DNA from: Typha latifolia
Lineage: Eukaryota > Streptophyta > Magnoliopsida > Poales > Typhaceae
DNA length: 64,000 bases
Direction: 5' to 3'
Assembly (NCBI GenBank): GCA_019914945.1
Contig: CM034105.1
Span: 4,092,001-4,156,000, forward strand
This document shows, in pieces, positions 11,585 to 23,679 of the stretch. Below the pieces are notes generated by a model, which had not been told where the DNA came from, made no database searches, and worked only from the letters and a program-made list of their open reading frames with translations. Every line of letters starts with the position of its first letter. The first letter of the stretch is position 1. A program made the position numbers and the translations under genes.

Positions 11585-14500
11585 ATGGCTTCTTTGGTCA
11601 CTCTCTCCTCTTCGACGGCGGTAACGAAGCCAACTCCATTGCCTTCTCGATCGAAGAATAAATCTTCCATTGCTCTCCACTCGCCTTACTCGTTGGAGTG
11701 CTCCTTGGCTTCCCCCCGACTTGAAACCAAGCACCATCGAGGTTTCTCCGTCGGATTGAGGTGGAAGGTGCCGTCTTCTCACGGCCGAACAGCCACGGTC
11801 GGTGCCCTTCTTTGTAGGATTCTTAGGTTTTGATCTTAAAATTATTTGAAAATGGAATGATCTTCTTAAAAATTAGATTTTTCGATTTGGGTGTCAGTTC
11901 ATTTACTCGAATGATAAAGTTTTGAAGTTTTATCTAACTTTACCTGGAGCCGGAGAAGTTTGAGTGGAAGGTCTTTCCTTGTTGCTTTTTTCACATTATC
12001 TCTCTGTAAGTATCGCTTTTACTCGCACTACTTATGAACTGTTCTTCTATTGTCTGGAATTCAGGTAGCTGTGGCGAAACTAGACCCTCTAAGGATAATG
12101 ATATCGGGTGCTCCAGCATCTGGAAAGGGAACACAATGTGAGCTCATTAAAGAAAAAGTAGGATGGTGATTCAAGTTTTCAGCTTTTAATTTGTGTCTAT
12201 GTTAGCTTGGGCTTTGTCTCTGTAGTGAGTAGACAATAATTTGTTTTCCCATGCATATACTTATTTTTGGATACCGGTTTACATGTTATTCTTGTGGTTT
12301 ATGTGCTTAAATTCTGCAAGAGGATTTTCTTTTATCCATTTCAGAGTACCTTTCATACTATTTACATTCAAAGATGTTATAATTCTTTTCACTTGTTTCA
12401 AATCATTTGCTGGCATAATTCAGTTAATGCAACTCAATTCCTATGCTCTTCTGCACCCTTCTCTCTGATATCTGCAGATTTCTCTTATTTGGATTATCTT
12501 TTGAGTTTGTTACACCTTTTGAAGGTCATTTATTTAAATGTTTCTGAAGGCAAGCTTAGATGTACTTTCATAGTTTCACCTTTATGCTGGTTTCCTACTT
12601 GCTATATAATTCCTATGAATAGCAGAAAGTACTAGTTTTTGTTAGTTGCAGCATTGTTCTGTCTTCTTAGCTGTAGGCTATATTTCTTCCATGACTCATT
12701 TACATAATGGACCAACATTCTGTGGTTGGTTTTAAAGAGAAACATATTCAATCAAGTAGTACTCATAAATGCAGTATGGTGTGGTGCATATTTCCGCTGG
12801 AGATCTGCTAAGGGCAGAAGTTGCTGCTGGTACTGAGAATGGGAAGCGGGCCAAAGAATATATGGCAAAGGGAATGTTGGTTCCTGATGAAATAGTTGTT
12901 ATGGTATACTGATAAATTTGTGATTCTGGTTTTCTGTGCCAATTTTCATGACTTCTGTGGGCATGATCCATCTTGCCATTGTCATCAGATGGTGAAGGAA
13001 CGTCTTCTGCAACGAGATGCTGAAGAAAATGGTTGGCTTCTGGATGGGTATCCTAGAAGCTTATCTCAGGCCATGGCACTGGAAGATCTTGAAATTCGTC
13101 CTGATATTTTCATTCTCCTTGATGTGAGCATTTCTTTCTATAGAATTATTGCTTTGCAGAAAGTTATCTCATATTTCATGCATCATGCATCTGGTGTGTT
13201 TCTGGTGTGATTTAATGCAAGTTCAGTTTTTCAAGAGGCCACATTTTCTATCATCTATTCACAGTCCATATTATCAATTATCATTACCCTAATCTGTCCA
13301 AGGCTATAGGCCTGCAGATTTCCTATTCTCAGTAACACCTAGTCAAACAAATTTGAAAATGCATAAAAAGCTTATGATATTATAGCTAAGCTCATTTTAC
13401 CTGTTTAGGCTATTCTACGGAGGATACTGCCTGAAGTCTTCAAATAGCCTAATGAAGAGGGAGAACAAGGCTTGATCCATGGATTTATTTTTTAGCTTAC
13501 TAATTTTGCATTCCATCACTCTAAATGTTAGATTGTAAACTACATTCTTACTGGGAAAACCCCATTTTCAATAACCTACATATATTAAATTTATACTGTT
13601 TCAACATGAATTCCAGGTTTTCATTGTCAATCGATAAGTTGTCCTATTTTATCACTTATTTTTTTGTCATAGGTTCCTGATGAAATCCTTATTGAGAGAG
13701 TGGTAGGTAGACGACGTGATCCTGTGACTGGAAGAATATACCATTTAGAGTATTCTCCACCTGAGAATGAAGAAATTGCTGCAAGGCTTACACAACGCTT
13801 TGATGATACAGAAGAAAAGGTACTTTGATTGGCCAGATTATTTTCAAAAGTCTACTATAATATTTTTTTGCACTCCAGGGAGATATAGACTTATAGAGCT
13901 TGCTCTATCCCTCTTATATGGACTTAGAACTTGCTCTATTCTTCTTATGTAGACTTATGGAGCTTGCTCTGTGCTTCTTATGACATGCATATAACCCATA
14001 AAAAAATTATAGCAGACTGGAAGTAACTCTTTCGCTTTCTCTTCTGATATTTCTTTAGAAGGTAGTCAAGGAATAGAGAGGTTATGACAAGACCTACAGC
14101 GATTAGAATGAAGAGGACAAATTGGTGGAGGAAGCATTGTAGACATCCATTGGCGTCGACAAATGTAACTTTGATCAAAGGAAGAATATAATGTCCTATG
14201 TATGGTGAAAATTGATGAAATTGACTAGAAAGGATGAGGAAGAGGTGGTTAGTCAATATAAAATGGAGACAAACTTTTTTTTGGAATATATGAATATAAT
14301 TGAAGTAATGGTTAATATAGATTCTCTTGTCATGAAACTAATGTAGCATGCGCTTTTGTAAATTTCTGGAATAATGTGGTTCTCAAATTGCATATGCTAA
14401 TAGAAGGATGCTAATTTGACATCTTAATGGTGATTATGAAAAGAGACCATAATCCTTAGTCTTTTTTCCTTTGCTCTTATGTACAATAGGTAAAAGATGA

Positions 14501-17500
14501 ACAAATTGTTTTACTAATTATGTGTCTAGAGAGCATGACATTTATTTGTTTTATCTACTGTATAGGCAAGGTTACGGTTGCAGACTCATTATCAAAATGT
14601 TGAATCTGTTCTTTCAGAATATGAAGAGATCACATTCAAGGTATAGTAATATTGCTCATTCTCCCTCTCTGCCTCTCTCTCTCAATCCATTTATTATGTG
14701 GCTATTCTGAAGGCAGTTTTTATATGGATGCTCATATGTAACAATGGAGTTCTTATGGCCAGTGCAACACAATTTGACATGGCTCACTGGCTCTTTTCTA
14801 CAGGAATGAGGAAGGATGTATATTATGTTTATTTATCTCTCATTTCCGAATTCTAAACAACTAAATATTTACATATGGATATGAAGCAAATAGTTAAAAC
14901 AATTTAAAATGCTGCTCCCCTTTTTGAGAGGCAATATCATTGGAGGATCTTGACAAAAAAATCTTGTTGTTCCTTATTTCCTTCCTATACCGGGCATGTT
15001 TCCTTTCTTTTTAAAAGCACAAGTCATTGCTATCTTTACTTAGAAAATATTATCACCAAGACTTGCTTCCCTTACTCCAAATTTCGTTCCCTTGTAATTT
15101 ATGTGCTCTTCCGTTGGTGTACTAGAAGACGTTACTCTTTACTAAAACATAAGATCTATACTTTGTAACCATCAGGAAACATATCCCAAACCCATTGGAG
15201 GTGAATTGTAGATAATTGAGCTAGCACCGGAGTGCTTGTGGCTAACGTGTAGGATCTAACCATTTTTGTGAGTGTTATCATTAGCAAAGAAAAAGGGTTA
15301 AATGAGTCTTTGGTATATGTCACGACCCAAAATAGGAATCATGACCGGTCATGTCTCTCGATGGGTTTAAGATACATGAAGCCTTAACTAATTATTCGTA
15401 ATATAATAAAACTCAAGTTTACTTAATAACTCTAACTCAAAAATCTTCACAAACATAAAATACTCAAATTATACATCATGTCTTCCAAATATCACTAAAT
15501 CATTATTTAGCTTTTTAATTCGAAACTAAAAACTACTAATATGACTAAAGATGTAAAAGCCCAAAATACTAAGTAGAGGTAAAGTTCCAATGCCCGCGAT
15601 CATTCGTCACGCTGATTAGCGTCTGAAATATTAAAAGTTTTAGCTAGTGAATCCACTCAAAAGCTAGAGAAATAGTATTTTATCCAATAGAAAATTTTAA
15701 TCAAATCTCAATAAATAATAACAATAGCCAGTCTGCTCATAATATGGATAATAAGCACAAGTAATGATAGTACGATTAATAAGTTAATAATATGCAATTT
15801 TATTCTGCAAGTTTTCTTAATATTAATATTGTCAACTCAGTTTGGGACTGTGCCTTAGATTTACACCAACTAAAAATTATCTCGAGATGGCTCTTGAGTC
15901 TTACCTTCATAACTGATCTAGTTATGGTCACTATGTGATAAACGCAACATGCCTTTTCCACTAATAGAGAGATTAGAGTCATCTCAGGAAGATTTCTGAT
16001 ATAGCTTGAAACTATTTTCTAACTGGATCAGAGTCACTTAAACAGATTATGTACTGATTAGGAATAGGTATATTCTTTGGACTGTTCTTTAATTGTGTCA
16101 GAGTCACATAAAAGGATCAAGTACTAATTAGAAATAGGTATGTCCCCTGGATTGTTCTCTAACAGCATCTGAATCACTTAAACAGATCTATCACTGATCA
16201 AGAATTGGTTTGTCCTCTAGACTTCAAGGTAGATTTGAGTCACCATAGGGAGATGCACGAATAATATATAGCTTGTGTTTGTTCTCAAAGTCCTACCAAT
16301 CCATAGCCAATATTTTACTATTTGCACAAAGAATAGTAATGCACGAAGATCAATATTTTATGAACTAAAGTATTGTAAGAAGTAGATTATGACACGAAAT
16401 ACAACATAGCATAAAAAGATAATAATGCACGGAGTATAATACTGCACGAATAATAATACGAAGAAATCATAGTATAAAATGCAAGACAATAATTATATGA
16501 GTAAATTCACTCACCTAAGGTCCATGTGGAATAACTCAACTTAATAACCAAGTAAAACTTTTCGCATACGATTTGTTTGATATTATTCGCTTACTCCGAC
16601 GACTCTTCAATGACCGACTCCGACAATGGTAGCTCCAACGAGATTAATTCGATTTAATCTAAATCCTAAAATATAAAGGATAAAACTAAATCCGTTATTA
16701 TCTAAATGATTATCTCTAATTTTTTATTTATTTATTTTTGAAATTTTGGGTTGTTACAGTATAATAGAATAAAACTATCATTCTTTATCAACTTAAGCTT
16801 TAGAATAGTTAGTGAGTTAACATGGTATCATAACAGATGTCCTGAGTTCGAATCATGTAAGGTTTATTTGCTGTTTTAAATATAAACATGTCCATTTAAG
16901 TTAAGCTCATCTTTTGGGCCTTACAAAAATATCTTAAACTTAGAAGTGAGGAAGAGTGTTGGCGTATAACAAAATAAAGCTACCATTCTCTATTAGCTTA
17001 AATCCAATAATTGGTGAGTTAACAATGAGTATTTATCATTTTCATGATACATAGCTTCTAAAAGCTTTGGATTTCTCTAGTAACTGACTTAACTTCTATT
17101 TCCATTTCATCTCTCTTAGTTGGGCCTATAGTTACAGCTATTTGTTGTTTTCCCTTGCGGTTATAAAGTCCACCTTCTTAGTTATATACCTGTCTGAAAA
17201 AATTAAATATTTGTGTTCATGAGGTGAAAAGGAATAACTTCTTGTATTTGCTGTTTTCTGAAGTGACTACTGAATGGCTTTATCACTTGTATGTGTAGAT
17301 TTTCTTCTCTTGGTAAGTCATGTCACTCGTCACTAGTACTTGAAACTCTGTTGCCTCTCATAAAAAAATATGTACTACTGAGTTACCTTGAGTTACGGAG
17401 TATTTGCTTTATACTGGATGATATACATCCTCTTAAAATTCTGAACATCCTTCACTATCCGATTCAGGTCAACGGCAATGCCCCCAAGGAAGAGGTATTT

Positions 17501-17587
17501 GCAAAGATTGACAAGACCTTGGCTTCAATCCTTGAGAAGAAATCAGAGAAGGATTCAGCACCAGCTCCTGCTGGTTTGGCTCATTAG
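11585..17587 (+). CDS. Adenylate kinase, chloroplastic (AMK2-like)
   Basis: Catalyses ATP + AMP = 2 ADP in the plastid. Seven exons, all GT-AG and all phase 0: 11585-11797, 12065-12157, 12775-12903, 12989-13123, 13673-13819, 14566-14640, 17468-17587; 303 aa. Residues 1-70 are Ser/Thr/Arg-rich and look like a transit peptide. The P-loop is [10 protein letters not shown] at 86-95; the AMP-binding region has [17 protein letters not shown] lies near 164-169; the LID region [22 protein letters not shown] starts near 197. A Lys/Ala-rich tail ends in GLAH. The start has a good context (GCCATGGCT) behind a GT/GA leader. Intron 6 is 2.8 kb because of nested retroelement insertions that spare all exons. 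Length and motifs match the short plastid enzymes rather than the long form with a C-terminal extension. Confidence 0.93.
15307..17024 (+). mobile_element. SMART-type miniature LTR retrotransposon, split by a solo LTR
   Basis: Without its insertion the element is about 270 bp. The left LTR is 15307-15317 plus 16764-16822 and the right LTR is 16957-17024 (68 bp); both end in GTGAGTTAACA. A PBS-like TGGTATCATAAC (16823-16834; complement of initiator tRNA-Met is TGGTATCAGAGC) follows the left LTR, and a purine tract (16942-16956) precedes the right one. A 5-bp duplication ATGAG flanks it (15302-15306 and 17025-17029). It has no coding capacity and lies in intron 6 of the adenylate kinase gene. 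Confidence 0.75.
15318..16758. mobile_element. Solo LTR (1,441 bp), probably Ty3/gypsy chromovirus type
   Basis: Begins TGTCACGACCCAAAAT and ends ATTTTGGGTTGTTACA, inverted termini that match at 14 of 16 positions. It is flanked by a perfect 5-bp duplication GTATA (15313-15317 and 16759-16763). There is no internal region, so it is a recombined solo LTR. The extended TGTYACRACCC-type ends are typical of plant chromovirus LTRs; the family assignment is inferred. It was inserted into the left LTR of the SMART element and is therefore the younger insertion. Confidence 0.8.
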
Positions 17588-18788
17588 ATTTGCTAGCTAT
17601 TGTATTTAACTCATCTGATCATGCCTCAGATGTCCCTTTCACATTATTCTTGATTCAATATACAGAAGCTGCTATAGTGTAGCAGTATAAATCTCATATA
17701 TTCCTATATTACAAGTTTTGACTACAAGATTTTTGAAATACTTCAAAAACCTTCCTTTTACTTTGCCAATGGATATGCATCTCTTGTGTCTGATCATATA
17801 TGAGAGCAGATGTCAGTATGCCACCATATATTATAGTATAACATGATTCATATTTTGTAGCTATCTAATATCTTGTGTTACTGCACAGTCGAGGATCTGA
17901 ACTTATGTATCGATGTACATATTTACTCAGAATAAAGTGGTCCATCTTATGGCCTATAGCACTTGAGGACCTTTGCTTTAAAAATGCTAAATGTGGAATC
18001 AGGAATTGCTCAAGCTAGTTCAAGACTTAAGTTCTTTTATTTGCCCTACTTATGTGAATTTCAGCATTGTTAGACTCAAATTGAGTACTTAATTGTACAA
18101 ATTTATTATGCATTCATGTTGTTTAAACTATTTATGGCCCCTATTATCTCAATCTTGCAGGTTGAATTCCTCTTATACTATTACACTGCCGATTGGCCAA
18201 GAATTTTCCAGCATCCGTCTTCCGGCATTGCATTTCATTTTCCCCACCTTGTGAAGATGATTCATTTCTGAAATTAAGCTCATCTTTCAAGTCCCAATTG
18301 ACTTTACTTGACTCTCTCCTTAACACCATGCCGACTCCAACAATCTCATTGTCACAGCTTTCCTAGACGTTAAAATTGGCATCTTACAAAAGATACGTTA
18401 AGAATTAAGGCGCATAAAGATCATATTTAGCACCATGGTCAACATATAAGCGAAGGCAATGAAATGTCTTGCCAAGCTGATGATTGACATCCATACAACT
18501 TGCAGAACTTTCAAGAACTAATCACAAAATCCAGAATGGAAGAGTAACGTGGACAGTATCCATTCCTTTTTTCTATCCGTTACAGGAACCTCACCAGAAA
18601 AACAAATATATGTTATGTTAACAAACGTAGGCTTATATATTTTCTGGAAGAAATTCGAATGACAAGAATTCTCCTTTGACACCAGAATGGAGATGCCAAC
18701 TTGCAGATGGAAGTTTTACATGCAGCAGCAGTAAAAAGTATCAGAAGAGTAATAATAGCAACTCCTAATCTCATTTTCTTCAATACTT
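17588..18788. other. Convergent 3' region between adenylate kinase and SET-domain gene
   Basis: Holds the 3' UTRs of two converging genes. An open minus-strand stretch at 18144-18365 with a possible acceptor (ACGTCTAG/GAAAGC at about 18365) could be an alternative 3' exon of the SET gene, but no family was recognised. Confidence 0.4.
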
Positions 18789-21700
18789 CTACTTCAGCTT
18801 TCTTTTCTTCAATCTAGATCTTCGGGAGGCATGTGCCCTTAATCTCTGCAGAATCCTTCTCTCACTCATCCGCAACACCAACGAATGATATTGTTTTCTA
18901 TCATTAATATAACTGCATTCTTGCAACCTCCTTACATCATCATCTAACGAGCTTGAGTCATATAGACTCTCCCTCAGGTCTGCAAGCGATAATAGTGCAC
19001 CACAAACATTCTCTGTTAGCAATAACTTCTTCAAATAACTTGAACCCTCATGCCCATTGCTGATCTTTAAAGGTTTGTGGCAGTTGCCTCTGGTGATCTT
19101 GAGCATGTTAACAACACTTGTGCAGTCATCTGTAATTTCCAATGTCTCTATCATATATCTCAGCTTGTCAAATGCATCCTCTGGCAAAAAGATGATGTAG
19201 AGAAGTACTAGAAGCTCCAGCTGTGGTTCTCCATTGTATGAAATCTCAAAGTATTCAGAGTTCTGGCTGGTGCAGCCTGTATAACTTAACTTCCTCCATG
19301 ATGAGAGCCTTGCTCTAGCGTATCTGTCAGAAAATGTGGATGAGCACCATCTAACTATTAGGGTTAGATCAATGTTGATGATGTCGAATGGATTGTCAGA
19401 TTCTGTGAACCCATATCTGTGGAGCAAAGCAGCATTTCCCATAGAGCCATAGGTGTTAAAGACCTTGAAAGAGAAAATACAAGGAAAATACACTAGTAAG
19501 ATGACAAATGGCATTGTGTGATGCTTTCATTCAAAAAACATGAATCTTTTTCTTGAGCTTGACCAATTAATTTACTTGATTGACTGCATTGAAAAATTTA
19601 CAAGACACTGAGTAACTGATGTTCCTGGACTTAAAGTCTCGAACTGCCAACACTGGCATCAGGCAGCTACTCCAATTTTGCAGAGAGCAGGCAAAAGATG
19701 GAGAGCACAATGAAATAATAGGTGGTAAGCACCTAAACCAATCAGATAAGTACAAATATTTTCACCATGATTTGCCGAATCGGCTGAACCCGATTCGGAT
19801 CTACTGATCCGAACTCTATCTTTCTCTTTTTCTCTCTTCCTCTCTTTCTTCTCTCTCTCTCTCTCTTGCTTTTTTTTTCTCTTTTTCTCTCCTTATTATA
19901 TAGCCACTGTTTTTTTACGGAGAGATCTAACTTCAGCGAGCGAACTCCAACAAACTCCTGTGTTTAATTTTTTAATTTATTTTCCTATCAGTTTTTTATT
20001 TCTTCCACTCTCTCTTCTCTTTTCTTCTTCATAGCACCATAGACTTTCTTTCTTTTGTTTGTTTTTCTTCCACTTGCTCTCTTTCTAATCTCTTCTTTTC
20101 AATTTTTACTACACCATATTTTTCTCCTTTTATCTTCTTATTTTTTTAATAATTTTTTTTATGAATTTTTAAAAGTTGTCCTATATTTTTAAATAATATA
20201 TAAATTTTACATAATTAAAAAGTTCAATCTAATTCCGGCGACCGATATGGCCAATATGACCGATCTAGCCGATATGTATCATTTTTTCGGAATGCCAATT
20301 TCGATCCCAATTTTTTGAACCTTGATTTTCATTGTCCAATTTAAATGATGCCCTCTTCAGCCAAATATTCCGATGATACTCTATTTCATGCAAGGCAAGT
20401 AAAAAGAATTGTTTGCATGTAAATATGAAATTAATTAGGTATCATTTTGGTAATACCAAATCTTGCAGTTTTCAGACTGCATAAGGAATATTTACATTGT
20501 AAACTAAGCTTCTATAACCTATCTGATTTTTCTCAGTGATGGTTCTCTAGAGAAAGAACATTTTAGGGAATATTTCTAAAACAGGTAGCTTTCTGCAGGT
20601 AGCGAAAATAGATGTGTACTGCAGAATGTCATAGATGATGGGTGGTGAATTACATGCACATCCATTAAATATATGCTAACTTGTACTAGCTGTTGGTTCA
20701 CCTCCATGCAGAAGATTACCCCATTCACTCGGCAAAGGATAATGCAAACAACAACAGCAAGGCAAAAATATATAGACCATGAGATGAACTGAGCTTCTCA
20801 GAAATCATCTAAGCATGCCTCATTAGGAAGATATTAGAGAATAAATGAAAAAAATCCCACCAGTCATCTAACAATTATAATACTAGCTTCAGGACATGAG
20901 TAGAAATTCAGTACCAGGCAGTTAACCAAAGTTCTTTAATTACTTCATATATACAATATTCAAATTGGCAGCAACTGAACACTAACCTCAGACCCTGCAT
21001 TGGCATCTCTTACAATGATCATTTCTAAAGCTGTATTGCTGTCTCCTGTATCTCAAGAAGAAAAGGACAGTATTTAGTGAATTTATTTCAAACCATCACT
21101 GTTAAAGCCCACTATTGGGATAGGGATTGTTCAGATGATAACCTGAAGAGTTAGCAGTGAAACTTATAGATGATTGTTCATCACTAGATGCATCATTTTT
21201 GTCCTCATCACCTTCATCATCTGAGGTAGAAGGTGATGATGTCACAGAGGTAAAGTGTACATTTTCAGCACCTGTTTTGTGATTAAAGCTGTAGCATATT
21301 ATAAAGAAAAAGGAGAAAGATATCAAAGTATATACGATAAATATCAGAAGGCGGGGAGGGGGAGCATATCTAATCATAACGAGATAATAGGATATAGTAT
21401 ACAAAACAAACTTTGCAAATGTCAACAGTGAATAACAATATAACACTGTTTAATAACTAAGTAAAACCCAGAGTACTCCATCAAATTATCGGATGAAGTA
21501 ACTAAAGAACAAAACATATTTCAATGCAGACTATTCATATGTCATAAGCTTTCAATAAAATACAACTGATATGAAGAACTGATGTGAATGCGATCAGATA
21601 CATAGAATATTCTACCAGGTCTGTAGAATTACATGGGTCAGCATGTATTAAGCAAGTGCCTTATCACCATTGACATAAGAAAGCATCCTCATACTCCCTC

Positions 21701-23676
21701 ATGCCAACCAATATTGATCATGTGCTAACCTTGTGCCAAACTGATAGATAATATTTGGCATGGAACCATGCCTATGGCCAACTAGTACTCCCCATTTCAC
21801 CAATAAAACAATCCTTGATCAGACAACTAGAAAAATACCAAAAACTCAGTATAACAATTGAATAACAAGCTCAGAGATACATAAAACTGCAATTAAATAT
21901 GACATAGCACTTAGAATAAAAGCTTTTGTGAAGATCGATAGTAGATTTCACAATAAGAAAAATCTAAGAAATATTTAATTATGTTATTATTAGCTTACCA
22001 GCTACTTTAAATCTTAAATTGTTAGAGAATAGTGATTTTTATTTTTTATATTCAGTACTCTCCTACACTCCTAGACTTTGAAACATTTAAGAGACCCAAG
22101 AAATGAACTTGAATTAAATTGGTAAAGATTTTATAATTTTGCATAGCAAATGAGCCTAGCAAAATTTAAACTCAGAATCTATGCTCTGATATCATGATAA
22201 TTCACTAACTACTCTAAAAATTTAAGATGTTAGAAAACAGTGATTTTTATAAACAATTAACAATAACATCAATATAAAACAAAAATCATTCTCATGGAGA
22301 CTCTCATTGTGTCATGCATACACATTTGACAGCTGTGTTAAGTAATCCATAATAATCATCAAACAAAAAATTACTTACAGATCAGCTAAAGGCACCATTC
22401 CAGAGCCGTGAAAACTGTCTATCTCAAAGGATCTTGATGAAATAAGTGTCTTGGCGGAGAAGTATTGTTCAACACCAAAACTACTTGAGTCAAGCTTCCA
22501 AGGCCCATGAATAAGAGGCTCAATGGAGTCTCTCCAATCCTCATATATAAACGACCTGTCTTCCTTTACCGCCTGCCTAAATATTTAGCATCATGAAGCA
22601 GAAAAACTAGGATCAGAATCACAACGACTCCAATGTACCCTCCCAAGAGAACAAAAGATAATCGATACATGTTTTTTTTTTAATCAAACCAGTACATTCA
22701 TTATTAGACAACATGAGCTGCTTTAAGATTTAGAAGGTAAACTGAGGATCAGAAAACAAAAGGTTCACATATAAGCTCACGAAGAGCAGTTGATCTCTAC
22801 ACTATAAGATAGTGTGATCTGGATCTCAGAAAAGAAGTTCTAGGTGATAAAGTATATGGTTATTTCGAAACTAGAAGTATAATCAAGAACAAACCTTCCA
22901 ACCACATATGGTAATCATGCATACTCTATGGATCGGTTTTAATAGAACAAATCCCTATTCTGCAATGGATTCGTAAAATCTTTCTCATCCACTTGTTAAA
23001 ATTATGTCTTTCTGATTACAACTTACTCTCCATCCAATACGAATCAGTTTAAACCTCATGAATCTGATCTAAAAACAGATTGCCGCAAAGGCACAATCAC
23101 TAATCATTCCTTCAAATCCACTAGTATAGTAAGATAGAAACTTTCCGTCAAAAATGGCATTTCCGTTCAACCCCACCTCATAAAAACCCAAACTTGCTCA
23201 CAGTCAACATGTCTAACGAAGAGTTCACCTTTTCGAGCTCCGTTCCACCGAGAAGCGCATCGACCTCCTCTGCGCTCCACACGAGCGGCACGCACTCCCT
23301 CTCCGGCAGCAGCTGGAGGTACGCATCCCACGGCGAGCGTGGCCCAAGGCTTCGCTCGAACATGACGGCGACGGCGAGGCCGAGGAAGCCAGAGAGACCG
23401 GCCTCCTCGATCATGGCACGCGCGCCGGAGGTCCTGATGGTGAGGCAGGCGTTCTTGGGTATGGTGGCGACGAGATCTCCTTCTCTTAGATCGCAGAGAG
23501 CTCGCACGCAGATGCCATTGGTGGCGGCGGTCTCGACGAGCTCCAACGCGTCGCTGCACTCGATGCCGTGGGATCTCATCCATCGCTTGAAGGCTCGCAA
23601 GCGCCTGCCATTGGAAGGGGTTAGAATAGACGATAAAAGAGAGAGTTGAGAGAAATGTGAGAGAGTACCGAGTCAT
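18789..23676 (-). CDS. SET-domain protein lysine methyltransferase (SETD6/Rubisco-LSMT-like)
   Basis: Transfers methyl groups from S-adenosylmethionine to lysine of a non-histone target; substrate unknown. Exons: 23669-23676 (8 nt, ATGACTCG), 23202-23604, 22379-22572, 21143-21288, 20987-21045, 18789-19463. All are GT-AG and in frame; 494 aa. The N-terminus reads RRLRAFKRWMRSHGIEC. The SET core has SRSFEIDSFHGSGMVPLADLFNH (about 184-206) with the AdoMet-binding N-H pair, and EVFNTYG (about 270-276) supplies the catalytic Tyr. An Asp/Ser-rich insert lies between (about 215-250). The C-terminal half (about 280-450) fits the Rubis-subs-bind fold, followed by a basic tail. If the tiny first exon is wrong, translation would start at the internal Met (MRSHGIEC). 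I recall a similar Arabidopsis protein (At3g55080). The two large introns carry repeats. Confidence 0.9.
19764..20330. repeat. Unclassified repeat with CT microsatellite in SET-gene intron 5
   Basis: A stretch rich in CCGAT/ATCGG words at both ends (about 19770-19810 and 20235-20330) encloses a long CT/T-rich tract (19816-19890). It looks like an inserted element of about 0.55 kb. No clear terminal repeats or target duplication were found. Confidence 0.35.
21988..22262 (-). mobile_element. SMART-type miniature LTR retrotransposon (antisense)
   Basis: Two direct repeats of about 67 bp (21988-22054 and 22195-22262) share the core TTAGARAAYAGTGATTTTTAT. On the minus strand, TGATATCAGAGC (22183-22194) next to the 5' LTR matches 11 of 12 bases of the initiator tRNA-Met primer-binding site. 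No coding capacity. No matching 5-bp duplication was found, so the borders are approximate. It lies in the 1.1-kb intron 3 of the SET-domain gene. Confidence 0.6.
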
Positions 23677-23679
23677 TTG

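Noticed and set aside
18144..18365. Minus-strand open stretch beyond the SET gene stop, with a possible splice acceptor
   Set aside because: No recognised motif and no partner donor; more likely 3' UTR or chance. Noted under the intergenic entry only.
23194..23649. Plus-strand open frame opposite the SET gene
   Set aside because: Mirror image of GC-rich coding sequence; the minus strand carries clear family motifs and splice sites.
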